Source: Nitrosomonas nitrosa (GTDB lineage Bacteria; Pseudomonadota; Gammaproteobacteria; Burkholderiales; Nitrosomonadaceae). Taken from it: a stretch of DNA of 64,000 nt. The stretch is from assembly GCF_003051105.1 (NCBI RefSeq), contig NZ_QAOO01000016.1:1-64000 (forward strand), given 5' to 3'. The notes beneath the pieces are model-generated. The model saw only the letters and a program-made list of their open reading frames with translations, was not told where the DNA came from and made no database searches. Positions 55,113 to 63,852 of the stretch are shown piece after piece. A program made the translations under genes and the position numbers. How positions within the stretch are numbered: the stretch's first letter is position 1; every line of letters begins with the position of its first letter.

Positions 55113-56294
55113 TTAAGCACACTTCCAGGGCTCATCCTTGCACACTTCCATCAAACGGCGAAGCTCGACTCCGCGCCGGAATAGTTCGGGCTCCTTTAAG
55201 AAATCGAGGTGCTTGGCCGCTTGCTGAAAATGACCGCTGGAAAACTGCGCATAGGCCAAGGCATAGCGGACATTCTCATCTTCCAGTAAACCGACACGAT
55301 ATAAACTCCCTTCCATACTTGCCGCTTGTTCATACTGCTTTAGCGCAAGCAGTATGGAAAGCCGTTGTTTGAGTTTCACTTTTTGATCAAGAATCGTGGA
55401 ATTAAGCATCAACGCCTTATGCAATCTACCCGCTCGGCGGTAAATCTCCGCCGCCTCGGAAAGCAAAGCATGATTGACGCGCGCCGCGTGTTCGAGAATG
55501 TGGGCTGCGGCATTGAGCATGCCCAGGTCAAGATAGATATGTGCGAGTAATTTGGACACCACTTCATTATCAGGAAACTGCAAACGGGCGATCTCCATAA
55601 TTTTCAGGGCTTCCTGATACTCCTTGCTCAATCTCAAGGCATTCCCGATTGCCACATAATCCTCAGCCTTGGCCTTGGAAAGCGCGAGATATTCCTGCCC
55701 GAGCTTTGCCGCCTCCTGATAGAGCTCCAGCTGAACAAAATAAAAAACCTTAAGCTTAAGAAAACGGTAATCGCTGGGAAATAGCCTATGGCCCTCGTTC
55801 AGCGCTTGAATGGCCTGGTGAGTCTTTTTCAAATGCCAATAAGATTGCGCCTGGATTGAAATCAAAATCGGGTTCTGCCTTTTATGCTCGCCGGCCTTAC
55901 CAACAACGCCCAAGACCTCGGCATAATTTTTCAGGGAAAAGTGAATTTGCGCCAGATAAGCATAAATGAGCGCATCCTGCTGGCCATGATGAATGGCCGA
56001 CTGCAAGCTATCTTTAGCTGCCACAAAATCATTGAGGTTCATGTACGCCAACCCTTGTAGCGTATAAAACCTTGCCAAATCCGTCTTCTCGTCTTCCAGA
56101 TCAATGCTTTGCAGTGCCATCAAGGCACGATCATAATGCCCATCTTTGAGCATGATTGCGGCAAGCTCGATAAAATCAGTAGTATCGGATTGCTTTTCTT
56201 TCGCAAAGGCCAGTTGGCATAAGCTTACGAGCACCAGCCCTGCCAAAATTATGGCCGCAAATCTGATCAGCACCCGTCCAATTATTTTATCCAT
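55113..56294 (-). CDS. Periplasmic TPR protein of the TonB2/TtpC cluster
   Basis: A 393-residue protein with an N-terminal signal peptide (AAIILAGLVLVSLCQLAFA). About nine tetratricopeptide-like helical repeats follow (FIELAAIMLKDGHYDRALMA, FYTLQGLAYMNLNDFVAAKD, and others). TPR proteins end the TtpC-type TonB clusters of Vibrio and relatives and may help couple TonB to outer-membrane transporters. It is 12 bp downstream of tonB and the last gene of the operon. Confidence 0.8.
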   Translation of the reverse strand: MDKIIGRVLIRFAAIILAGLVLVSLCQLAFAKEKQSDTTDFIELAAIMLKDGHYDRALMALQSIDLEDEKTDLARFYTLQGLAYMNLNDFVAAKDSLQSAIHHGQQDALIYAYLAQIHFSLKNYAEVLGVVGKAGEHKRQNPILISIQAQSYWHLKKTHQAIQALNEGHRLFPSDYRFLKLKVFYFVQLELYQEAAKLGQEYLALSKAKAEDYVAIGNALRLSKEYQEALKIMEIARLQFPDNEVVSKLLAHIYLDLGMLNAAAHILEHAARVNHALLSEAAEIYRRAGRLHKALMLNSTILDQKVKLKQRLSILLALKQYEQAASMEGSLYRVGLLEDENVRYALAYAQFSSGHFQQAAKHLDFLKEPELFRRGVELRRLMEVCKDEPWKCA

Positions 56295-56306
56295 TGCCCA
56301 TACCGA

Positions 56307-56936
56307 TCAAGACAAATCAAATCGAATTTTTTGCTTGGCCCATACCCGCACGCTATCCCCTTTATATTTAGCAGGCTCGAATTGCCATGAGCGCACCCCC
56401 TGTAAGGCAGCATCATCAAACACACCCGATGGGCTTGATTCCAGAACTTGTATTTGCTTTACCGAACCATCGGTATCAACCAGCACCGAGAGCACGACAT
56501 AACCTTTGATTCCTTTCTTTTTGGCCGCAGGCGGATATCTAAACGCGCTTCTGGATTTGGGTTTCGGCGGCACGTCCACCAAATCCTCAGTCATCACCGC
56601 ATTGCCTGTTTTGCCCAATAGGCTCTCGTCGACACCGCTCATACCGCCATCATCGATACCGAACAATCCCAGATCGATCCCCGACAATGATGAACTCAGC
56701 CCCTTAAAGGGAGGCGGCGCATCGGTGCGTGCCGGCTGTTTCTTGGGTTCGATTTTTTTGACGATCTTTTTAGGCTCAGGGGGCGGCTGCTTGACCATAC
56801 TGATCTCGGTCATTTCCTGAACAGGTGCCTTATCGACTTGTCCGGCAAACTTATTCATCAGGATCACGAGACCAAACACCAATACGGGCCCCATCAACAT
56901 GGAGGACAACGCAACAACATGTTTACTGGCTTTCAT
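56307..56936 (-). CDS. tonB: TonB family energy transducer
   Basis: A 209-residue protein (ATG at 56936). The N-terminal membrane anchor is VVALSSMLMGPVLVFGLVIL. A short Pro/Lys segment follows (VKQPPPEPKKIVKKIEPKKQ). The C-terminal TonB domain reads YPPAAKKKGIKGYVVLSVLV, DTDGSVKQIQVLESSPSGVF and AALQGVRSWQFEPAKYKG, lacking only the short extension of E. coli TonB. It is of the smaller TonB2 type and carries energy from the ExbB/ExbD motor to TonB-dependent receptors, none of which lie in the window. Confidence 0.88.
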   Translation of the reverse strand: MKASKHVVALSSMLMGPVLVFGLVILMNKFAGQVDKAPVQEMTEISMVKQPPPEPKKIVKKIEPKKQPARTDAPPPFKGLSSSLSGIDLGLFGIDDGGMSGVDESLLGKTGNAVMTEDLVDVPPKPKSRSAFRYPPAAKKKGIKGYVVLSVLVDTDGSVKQIQVLESSPSGVFDDAALQGVRSWQFEPAKYKGDSVRVWAKQKIRFDLS

Positions 56937-56958
56937 AGTTTCATTCCTCACTCTCTAT

Positions 56959-57363
56959 TTAACCTGCCTCTTTTCTCGTTGCGACGCCCACACTTTGCGC
57001 ACCTGCCAATCTGGCTTGGTCAACTACTTCAACCAACTTTCCTGCAGGCACACCTTCATCCGTAACCACTAACACCACTTTGTTGGTCGATGTGCTCAAC
57101 AGATCTCTGAGTTTGCTCTGGATCAACCAGAGCCGCACAGGCTCGCCATCCATGTAGGTATCGCCATGACGATCGATAAACAAACGGATCGCTTTGCTAG
57201 ATGAAGCAACAGCGCTACTTGCTTTGGGTCGCTCCAATTCCAGCTGCATATCCTTGACGAACGTCGTCGTTACCATAAAAAAAATCAGCAAAATAAATAC
57301 GATATCGATCATGGGGCCAATATCGATCGAGGTATCCGCTTCAATAGGTTCGTTATATTTCAT
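56959..57363 (-). CDS. exbD: ExbD-type biopolymer transport protein
   Basis: A 134-residue single-span protein. MKYNEPIEADTSIDIGPMID holds the conserved membrane Asp in IDIVFILLIFFMV. The periplasmic ExbD domain (ELERPKASSAVASSSKAIRL, IDRHGDTYMDGEPV) follows. The frame extends to 57546 but only by reading into exbB; the ATG at 57363 is the family start. Confidence 0.9.
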   Translation of the reverse strand: MKYNEPIEADTSIDIGPMIDIVFILLIFFMVTTTFVKDMQLELERPKASSAVASSSKAIRLFIDRHGDTYMDGEPVRLWLIQSKLRDLLSTSTNKVVLVVTDEGVPAGKLVEVVDQARLAGAQSVGVATRKEAG

Positions 57364-57376
57364 TGCACACCTTGGC

Positions 57377-57988
57377 TCATGAAGTAATGGGTTGACTACA
57401 CAACAGGCTCTTGATTTGCCTAAGCTCTTTTTCGATTTGCTGCTGCTTTTTATTGAGTATGCTATGAACCAGTAAGCCAGGAATCGCAACCGCCAGACCC
57501 ATTTGGGTCGAAAACAAGGCTTGCGATATGCCTCCTGCGATTCCACCTGACTGGGTAAATAGCGCCATCGATGCTAGCGAATCGAATGTCTCGACCATGC
57601 CAACGACCGTACCCAACAGCCCTAGCAAGGGCGAAATGACGACAACCGTTTTGACGAGCACCGAGAAGCTTTTAATTTCTTTCTCATATTCATAAAAAGC
57701 GGCATCGAGAAAACGGCGTAATTGTTTAAGATTGCCTACATGCTTGTTTTTAAGCGTAACGCCCTGCTGCACGGCCTGCTCGACGATACTTTTTGCGGGC
57801 CGACCAGGGTCTTCCTGATAAAATTTGAGCATATCGCGCACCCCCATCGATCCAGATGATTTCAGAATCGAGAAACGATAGCCGAGCCCATACCACAGCA
57901 ATAATGCACACAGCAATAAGGGCGGCATAACGATGCCGCCTGCTTCAAAGAGCTCCCGAATCAGGCGGATCAATTCTTCGATAGTCAT
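57377..57988 (-). CDS. exbB: ExbB-type proton channel subunit (ExbB2-like)
   Basis: A 203-residue MotA/TolQ/ExbB protein. It has an N-terminal helix (GIVMPPLLLCALLLWYGLGY), then SVLVKTVVVISPLLGLLGTV with VGMVETFDSL, and GGIAGGISQALFSTQMGLAV with AIPGLLVH, the two conserved C-terminal spans. It is the second MotA/TolQ/ExbB homologue in the cluster, 18 bp after the TtpC-like gene, with exbD next. Confidence 0.9.
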   Translation of the reverse strand: MTIEELIRLIRELFEAGGIVMPPLLLCALLLWYGLGYRFSILKSSGSMGVRDMLKFYQEDPGRPAKSIVEQAVQQGVTLKNKHVGNLKQLRRFLDAAFYEYEKEIKSFSVLVKTVVVISPLLGLLGTVVGMVETFDSLASMALFTQSGGIAGGISQALFSTQMGLAVAIPGLLVHSILNKKQQQIEKELRQIKSLLCSQPITS

Positions 57989-58006
57989 GGATATTGCCCT
58001 ATCTTG

Positions 58007-59536
58007 CTAAGCCAATTGTGGATTCATAGCGAATTGCTCACTACTTTCATTGGGAGATAATGGATTTACCTCGTCTATGCTTCCCAAGAATGCATTGGTA
58101 ACACGCAAAGCCGAGTACTCCATATCGCGCTTGATATTTCTCGACCAGGCCGTCAACAAAGAGCCGAGCAATAAGGCTGGAATGGCCACAATCAACCCCA
58201 GTTCGGTCGTCACCAACGCAATCGAAATTCCGCCCGAAAGTAATTTGGGATCACCGGTACCAAACTCGGTAATTACGTCGAAGGTAGAGATCATCCCGGT
58301 AACTGTGCCCAATAATCCGAGCAGCGGGGAAACCGAAGCTATCACCAGAATAGCGGAACCAAAACGATCCAGCGGCCCTGATTCCTGCAAGATCGCTTCG
58401 TGCACAATGTTCTCCATATGGTCCCGGTCATCTTTCAAATGACGCAAGGTCGATGCAAGCACCCGGGTAATCGCCGATGAACCTTGCTCGCACATGTGCC
58501 GAGCTTGATCCAGCTGACCTGCCATCACATGCTTGATAACACCATCAGACAGCAGTCTGGTATCCGAACTATTCTTATAAAGCAAGAACGTTCTTATAAA
58601 AATCAACAGCAGGGCAAACGCACCGAGACCAACGATCACCCAGCCGATGATGCCGCCTGAATGAATCACGCTCAGTATCGTTTTATCGGGCGTTTCCTCA
58701 ATGGCCGCCGTACGCGATTCGAACAAGAACAATTTCAGTTCATCGGGTTGAACTTGTTTACTCAACGCGACCGCAATATCCGCTGCGGGCTCTTTCCATA
58801 CTTTAAATTCATCGTTACCTGCTGGCACCAGACTCCCGCTTCCCTCCGCGCTGACCCCATAGGCAGCGATGTTGCCCAAATAGATGATCTCTCCTTCTGC
58901 CTGCTTGCCATTTTCCAGAAAGAATTTCCCGGGTTTAGATTGGATATCGCCGAGCCCAGCAATAAGAGAAAGCGCCTGTTTAAACAAATAATCCACTTTT
59001 TGCTGGTCGCTTTCTGTGGCTTCTTTCAGTGCCGCGGGCATTTCCAAGTTGTAATTCTTTAATGTGATTTCAGCTTGAGCATAAGTAATTTCCAGCGCCT
59101 CGCTCCGCTCACTGACTGCCGCTTGCGTTCGCTCTGCTTCTGCAATCTGCGAATTGAATTGATCAATCTTGGCTGAACGCGATACCGACTCACGTTCGAG
59201 CGCATTGATTTTCCGGATAAGTTCCTGTTCCTTGCTGTTGGCATTAACCTTGTACTTATCGAGTTGGGCTCTAAGCTCGCGCTTCTGCGCATCTAGAAAA
59301 GCATATTCGCGCTTATACGCCGTCTCTAGGCTGACGGGCTGCGTATCGGAAGAAGCCTTTTTCTTGCCCGCCGTCGGGCTGGTTTTGCCTGTTTCAGGCT
59401 TAGCGGTGGGTTTCACGTCTGCCGCATCGGAACTCGATGAGCCTGCCGACGACGTAGTGACGGGTTCTTCCGCTTGGGCGTAAACAATATTTACCAAAGT
59501 CACACATAGCAGAATCAAACAAATAAATAATCTCAT
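58007..59536 (-). CDS. TtpC-like protein: periplasmic coiled coil plus MotA/TolQ/ExbB domain
   Basis: A 509-residue protein. It has a signal peptide (FICLILLCVTLVNIVYAQA), a Ser/Lys-rich stretch, then a long coiled coil (about residues 80-180; EQELIRKINALERESVSRSA) and a small beta region. The C-terminal ExbB-type membrane domain has spans IIGWVIVGLGAFALLLIFI, AILVIASVSPLLGLLGTVTG and LGLIVAIPALLLGSLL. This composite architecture is characteristic of TtpC in TonB2 systems of marine proteobacteria. It overlaps the DUF3450 gene by 4 nt. Confidence 0.87.
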   Translation of the reverse strand: MRLFICLILLCVTLVNIVYAQAEEPVTTSSAGSSSSDAADVKPTAKPETGKTSPTAGKKKASSDTQPVSLETAYKREYAFLDAQKRELRAQLDKYKVNANSKEQELIRKINALERESVSRSAKIDQFNSQIAEAERTQAAVSERSEALEITYAQAEITLKNYNLEMPAALKEATESDQQKVDYLFKQALSLIAGLGDIQSKPGKFFLENGKQAEGEIIYLGNIAAYGVSAEGSGSLVPAGNDEFKVWKEPAADIAVALSKQVQPDELKLFLFESRTAAIEETPDKTILSVIHSGGIIGWVIVGLGAFALLLIFIRTFLLYKNSSDTRLLSDGVIKHVMAGQLDQARHMCEQGSSAITRVLASTLRHLKDDRDHMENIVHEAILQESGPLDRFGSAILVIASVSPLLGLLGTVTGMISTFDVITEFGTGDPKLLSGGISIALVTTELGLIVAIPALLLGSLLTAWSRNIKRDMEYSALRVTNAFLGSIDEVNPLSPNESSEQFAMNPQLA

Positions 59537-60300
59537 AGCTTCTTCAATGGATTGGGTAGCTCAAAATAGCCCTGTCGTATTTGCTTCTTCAACGCATCAA
59601 ACAATTTTGCAATACGCTCTTTATCTTTATTACTGTCGACGACGACGAATTTCCATCCGGCATCGCCCACTCTTTGCGCCATACCCGCTCGGTTATCACG
59701 TGTCTGAAAGAATAGAAAAACGGTACCCAGCTTGGCGATATCAGCCAGAATCTTTTCTTCATTTAATAGGATGGTCTGCTGGTACAAGCCATTTTCCTTG
59801 CTCAGCCGAATCTCATCCTCGATGAGCGACCATGCCTGATTGACTGCTTTCTTTGAATCAACCAGTTTGTTGGTCACATTGCTTTCCAGTTCCTCGATTG
59901 CCTTGATACGATCCTCTACTCTGAACGGCAAACCCTGCTGGACGTGATGTTTATAGGCCGACAAAAACTCAAGCAAGAGCGGCTTAAGATTCTCACCCGA
60001 GCGCTCTGCCTCTTTTGAATTCGCCGTTAACTGTTCAAGTGATTGCTGTAGTTTTTCAATGCTGACTTTTTGCCGTCTTTCCTCTACGCTCAAATCAGCA
60101 AGCTGTGAAGATAGTGCCGCGATTCGACTGCTATGATTTTCCTTTTCTAAATCTAACTGAGATTGCAACTCTTCGACTTCACCACGTATCTTTGCAAGTG
60201 ACTTAGCCAGATTATCCAGATTGTCTGCCATCACTTTCGGGGCATACAGGGTAATGATCATTATTCCGATCAACGCTACAAATATATCGAGTAATTTCAT
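59533..60300 (-). CDS. DUF3450 coiled-coil periplasmic protein of the TonB2 cluster
   Basis: A protein of about 255 residues with signal peptide VALIGIMIITLYAPKVMA. A long N-terminal coiled coil (EVEELQSQLDLEKENHSSRI, then QKVSIEKLQQSLEQL) leads into the DUF3450 domain (LKPLLLEFLSAYKHHVQQGL, PFRVEDRIKAIEELE, FLFFQTRDNRAGMAQRVGD). The family always travels with TtpC/ExbB/ExbD/TonB. Two in-frame ATGs exist: 60300 with GGA upstream is preferred over 60315. It is the first gene of the operon; the operon promoter should lie in 60316-60831. Confidence 0.85.
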   Translation of the reverse strand: MKLLDIFVALIGIMIITLYAPKVMADNLDNLAKSLAKIRGEVEELQSQLDLEKENHSSRIAALSSQLADLSVEERRQKVSIEKLQQSLEQLTANSKEAERSGENLKPLLLEFLSAYKHHVQQGLPFRVEDRIKAIEELESNVTNKLVDSKKAVNQAWSLIEDEIRLSKENGLYQQTILLNEEKILADIAKLGTVFLFFQTRDNRAGMAQRVGDAGWKFVVVDSNKDKERIAKLFDALKKQIRQGYFELPNPLKKL

Positions 60301-60315
60301 GAATATTTTCCACAT

Positions 60316-60831
60316 CTTTATTTCAGCGCCTACTCAAAACATTCATTTAAAGCATCAGCAGAAAAAAGATTAAAATACAAGAGAATCATACAATTAGAAT
60401 ATTTCCTAATAGAATGATAAGGTGAAGACTTGCTTCAGAGTTCGATATCCTACGAGAAAAATATGACAGTTTTATGTCAGCCATGCAGGGACACGTACTA
60501 TCTGTACCATAACCCCTATTTCTCAATTCAGCATGCCCCCGGGCAACCCTGCAAAATGAACAGCAGAATCCACGTCACCCGTTATTCACGCAACAGACGT
60601 TAGAGCGCGCAAGGAGAACGAAACAGCATACTGCCACGACGCAGCACAGTGTTGACGTTGTGCGGGCGACCGACCGACAGCGCGTTCACGCAGATCATTT
60701 TTCAGATAACCGACAAGCTGGAAAACCAATAACCATGCCCATCTATCAAGAATTACATCTCAATTCCAGGCTAATAAAAATGAACTATCAAGTATATAAT
60801 TTTTACTTTCATTCTATTTTTACTAAACAAA
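60316..60831. other. 516-bp divergent region between the TonB2 operon and the FecR-like gene
   Basis: A divergent spacer. A 46-codon ORF starting at 60463 (MTVLCQPCRDTYYLY, ending NSRIHVTRYSRNRR) is present but has no evident family or ribosome binding site. The part near the DUF3450 gene is AT-rich. No Fur box of convincing quality and no sigma-factor gene (the usual FecR partner) was found. Confidence 0.45.
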
Positions 60832-61380
60832 ATGCAAGAACCCAAACCACCCGTTACAAAGCCTTACACCTTCGTTTTCAGTTGGCGGCGTTTTATGGTG
60901 CACAGCACGATTCTGGGTATTTGTCTGACCCTTGGATTGTTATCCTGGTATTTCGGCAAACCACCAAGTATCCGGTTTTATGAAACAACTGCAGAGGAAT
61001 TGCTAACCACTTCGATAGCACCCGGCATCGATATTGCGCTGGATACGCGCAGCTCGATTGCGGTAAAACAAGGCGAAATACTGGAAGCTGAGTTTTTTAA
61101 AGGCAATGTTTATTTTGATATCCATAAAAACGCCACAAATCAGCTTGAAGTGAAAGTTGGTAACGCCATCATCAAAGATTTTGGCACTCGCTTTACCATC
61201 CAGATTTACAAAAATGGCCATAGCCATATCGCCGTTGCGGAGGGGCACGTCAAGGTTCATGTCGCATCTGGTGTCTACCAAATCAATGCATTTGAAGAAG
61301 CTGATTTTGATGATGTTAATATCAGTAATCACCGGCTGATCGATAACCGAGAAAACATTGCACCTTGGCGTCCTCGGTAA
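60832..61380 (+). CDS. Truncated FecR-like anti-sigma/sensor protein
   Basis: A 182-residue protein with a single transmembrane helix (VHSTILGICLTLGLLSWYFG). A periplasmic FecR domain follows: APGIDIALDTRSSIAVKQGE, ILEAEFFKGNVYFDIHKNAT, NAIIKDFGTRFTIQIYKNG and AVAEGHVKVHV match the order of FecR motifs. The C-terminal receptor-interacting part is missing; it stops at WRPR, where FecR normally continues. No FecI-type sigma factor or TonB receptor is adjacent. It may sense envelope iron signals or be a relic. No ribosome binding site is seen before 60832; ATG 60895 is an alternative. Confidence 0.7.
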   Translation: MQEPKPPVTKPYTFVFSWRRFMVHSTILGICLTLGLLSWYFGKPPSIRFYETTAEELLTTSIAPGIDIALDTRSSIAVKQGEILEAEFFKGNVYFDIHKNATNQLEVKVGNAIIKDFGTRFTIQIYKNGHSHIAVAEGHVKVHVASGVYQINAFEEADFDDVNISNHRLIDNRENIAPWRPR

Positions 61381-61598
61381 TCCATACTCTGACAAAGCCT
61401 TCAAGTTTGTCACTGGATTGGCAAATAGTTGGTTAGAATGGGATCGCTTAACGCTTAAATTTTATCTGATGCCGACTTTATCCTTAACGCTTGATAATAT
61501 TGAGGAAGGTTATGCCTGCAAATACGGGTAATCTAATGCTTTTAAAGCATATTAAGAAAGATAACGCTAATTAATCGAGAATTTAATACTTGACCTTT

Positions 61599-62294
61599 AT
61601 GCCAACTATTCTGATTACCGGCAGCAACCGAGGTCTCGGCTTGGAATGGTGCCGTCAATACGTACAAGCAGGATGGCGTGTTCTCGCCACATGCCGATTT
61701 CCTGCAGAAGCTAAAGCGTTACAACAACTGAAAAAGGAGAATAACGCCTTAACCCTACACCGCCTTGATGTGACCGACCACGATCAGATCCATACATTAG
61801 CCAAAGAGCTTGCCGATCACCCCATCGACCTCTTGATCAATAACGCGGGGGTTTATTTCGAAAAATATGTTCGGCCGGACCAAACTACCGATTATGGGGC
61901 CTGGGCTCATACTTTCAGCGTCAATTCCATAGGCGCGATGCGCGTTAGCCGTGCATTCCTCGATCATTTGCGACGCAGTCAGAAGCGGCTTATCGTCGCC
62001 ATAACCAGCCACATGGGCTCCATTGCTGAAATTGAAAATCCTGGCAGCTACTTCTATCGCTCCAGCAAAGCAGCCTTGAACGCGGCTATGAAAGGGTTTT
62101 CTTTGGAGCTGAAGCCGCTGCAGATCGGAGTATTGTTATTACATCCAGGCTGGGTAAGAACGCAGATGGGGGGACCGGATGGATTACTGTCACCCCAAGA
62201 AAGTGTCGAAAACATGCGTAATCGAGTTGATACTTTCACCTTGGCCGACAGCGGCCGGTTCTTACGCTACGATGGCCACGAAATCCCTTGGTGA
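61599..62294 (+). CDS. Short-chain dehydrogenase/reductase (C-factor-like)
   Basis: A 231-residue Rossmann-fold SDR. It has the NAD(P)-binding TGSNRGLGLEW, the stabilising NNAGVY, catalytic Ser in VAITSHMGSIAEI, and Tyr/Lys in the YFYRSSKAALNAAMK segment (YRSSK for YxxxK), followed by HPGWVRTQMGG. The sequence is closest in style to the CsgA/C-factor-like branch. The substrate is unknown. The ATG at 61599 is favoured over an in-frame TTG 9 nt earlier. Confidence 0.88.
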   Translation: MPTILITGSNRGLGLEWCRQYVQAGWRVLATCRFPAEAKALQQLKKENNALTLHRLDVTDHDQIHTLAKELADHPIDLLINNAGVYFEKYVRPDQTTDYGAWAHTFSVNSIGAMRVSRAFLDHLRRSQKRLIVAITSHMGSIAEIENPGSYFYRSSKAALNAAMKGFSLELKPLQIGVLLLHPGWVRTQMGGPDGLLSPQESVENMRNRVDTFTLADSGRFLRYDGHEIPW

Positions 62295-62663
62295 TAATAA
62301 CCATAAGCCACTCCACCCTAGCCAGCAAACTAAGCACCCCTTTACTGAAAATAAGGGGGTTGACATAGGTTACGGGTAGACAACCAAGGCTATCTATCCC
62401 CATCAAGCTAAACAGGCACGAGTCTACACATAAAAAGTAGTGGCCACCGCCTTTAAGGCGGCGGCCACTACTAGATTGTGAAAAAGCTCGTCAGAAAGAA
62501 CCCATTCGTCAATTCTTGATTTGTCACGAATTGTGTTTAGTCGACTCATGATGAGCGCCACTTTCTACTCAGACAAGTCTTCCATGCTGCTTATGTGAAC
62601 GACCCTTTAACATAAATGCTTATGAGGTCTAGGTTTGAACAATATCGTAGGTATTGCCTAACG
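62295..62663. other. Convergent intergenic region with a strong hairpin
   Basis: A 369-bp spacer between the SDR (plus) and the carbonic anhydrase (minus). No ORF. The hairpin at 62436-62472 is listed separately. Confidence 0.5.
62432..62472 (-). terminator. Long stem-loop terminator, minus-strand direction
   Basis: Two 16-nt arms (62436-62451 and 62457-62472) pair with one A-C mismatch around a 5-nt TTTAA loop. On the minus strand the stem is followed by TTTTT (62432-62436). It can end transcription of the carbonic anhydrase gene and is GC-rich enough to act from both sides. Confidence 0.8.
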
Positions 62664-63458
62664 CTATTGTGTCAATAAAGATCGGCCATTTACATCCTGT
62701 GGCAAACGATTGTTATCCGCGTAGAGACTTCTTAGTTGATTAAGCTGTGCTTCTGAAATGGTGATCGCCGTTGGCAGAAAGTACCACTGAACACCTTCAC
62801 TGCAGGGTGGCGTTGTTAAAGATCCGGCAACTGTATAGTATTTAATCGGATGATCGAGCGGAGGTAGCAATGCTGCGGGATCAAATTGCAAACCAGAATT
62901 TTCGTTTTTTCCTCCCGAAACACTTGGCACATTCTCTAAAATGGTTTGGAAAGCTGAATTCTCATCGCCGATATTGATCGCAACAGCCAAAACGGCTATT
63001 TTACCATCTGCTTGTATATGAACATAATGCAATTCGGCTGGAAACTTGGTGTCGCCTATGACATGCTCACCAGGGGCATGAAAATGAAATTGGATCAGCG
63101 GAAACAATTCCTCTCCAACCTTCAGCTTGCCTGAGTACTCGATCGATGTGTTAACTTGTATTCCATGGCCGCTATTAAAAAAAACCGGCGCATGGTCAAC
63201 ATCATACAAAATCTCAAGTGGGTTAATCTGAATGGTATCGATAACTTCTGCAGCAGCCAAATCGATAGGCGATTGATGCTGTCCAACACCGCATACTGCG
63301 AAGGGAAATCTTTTTGGCGGATAGGTTTGAGTGGTATCTTCAATGGCCCACCATGTCGATTGTTCTGCATGATCCCAGTGTGGCGATTCTGAAAAGGCGC
63401 TTGTTGCGAAGAATACAATAACAGCAGCAATTAAACTGTTTAATTTTTTTCTATTCAT
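62664..63458 (-). CDS. Periplasmic alpha-type carbonic anhydrase
   Basis: Zinc enzyme interconverting CO2 and bicarbonate. The 264-residue protein has a signal peptide (LIAAVIVFFATSAFSES), then QHQSPIDLAAAEVID, the zinc triad in LIQFHFHAPGEHVIG (two His) and AELHYVHIQADG (third His). The hydrophobic pocket is YYTVAGSLTTPPCSEGVQWY (TPPC). These are all the diagnostic alpha-CA motifs. In an autotrophic ammonia oxidiser it may supply inorganic carbon from the periplasm. It is convergent with the SDR. Confidence 0.95.
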   Translation of the reverse strand: MNRKKLNSLIAAVIVFFATSAFSESPHWDHAEQSTWWAIEDTTQTYPPKRFPFAVCGVGQHQSPIDLAAAEVIDTIQINPLEILYDVDHAPVFFNSGHGIQVNTSIEYSGKLKVGEELFPLIQFHFHAPGEHVIGDTKFPAELHYVHIQADGKIAVLAVAINIGDENSAFQTILENVPSVSGGKNENSGLQFDPAALLPPLDHPIKYYTVAGSLTTPPCSEGVQWYFLPTAITISEAQLNQLRSLYADNNRLPQDVNGRSLLTQ

Positions 63459-63487
63459 GACGACCTCGGTTGAGATTAATTATCGGT

Positions 63488-63754
63488 TTAGCAGGTATGT
63501 TTTCTACAGTATTCAATCATAGGTGATTGTTTTTTGGGATTGGGCGATCCAGAAGCATCCTGCTCTGGTGCTGAATTATTGTCATTTGATGACTCTGAGG
63601 CCTGCGTTTTATTTGATGAGTCAGATTGTATTGGCAAAACCAGTTTATTTGAATCAACTGGCGTGTTGGACGTATTGGATGAATTTTCTGCCGTATTCGC
63701 AAAACACGAAATACTGAAACCGAGCGCAACAATTAACAAAAATTTATTAAACAT
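63488..63754 (-). CDS. Small secreted Ser/Asn-rich protein of unknown function
   Basis: An 88-residue protein starting at the ATG at 63754 with AAGG 7 nt upstream. The signal peptide LLIVALGFSISCFANT is followed by a low-complexity Ser/Asn/Asp/Gln stretch and a short C-terminal Cys pair (IEYCRKHTC). No family is recognised. It lies 30 bp upstream of the carbonic anhydrase gene on the same strand and may be cotranscribed with it. Confidence 0.6.
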   Translation of the reverse strand: MFNKFLLIVALGFSISCFANTAENSSNTSNTPVDSNKLVLPIQSDSSNKTQASESSNDNNSAPEQDASGSPNPKKQSPMIEYCRKHTC

Positions 63755-63852
63755 AGCGTAGCCTTTATATAAATAAAATTTATAAAGATATACCAAAAAG
63801 ATAAAAAGCTTATACCTATTTATCCAAGCATCATATCATGCTTATGTCAAAG

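Noticed and set aside
60463-60603. A 46-codon ORF upstream of the FecR-like gene
   Set aside because: No ribosome binding site, family or conserved motif. It may be a chance ORF or an eroded sigma-factor relic, which I could not support.
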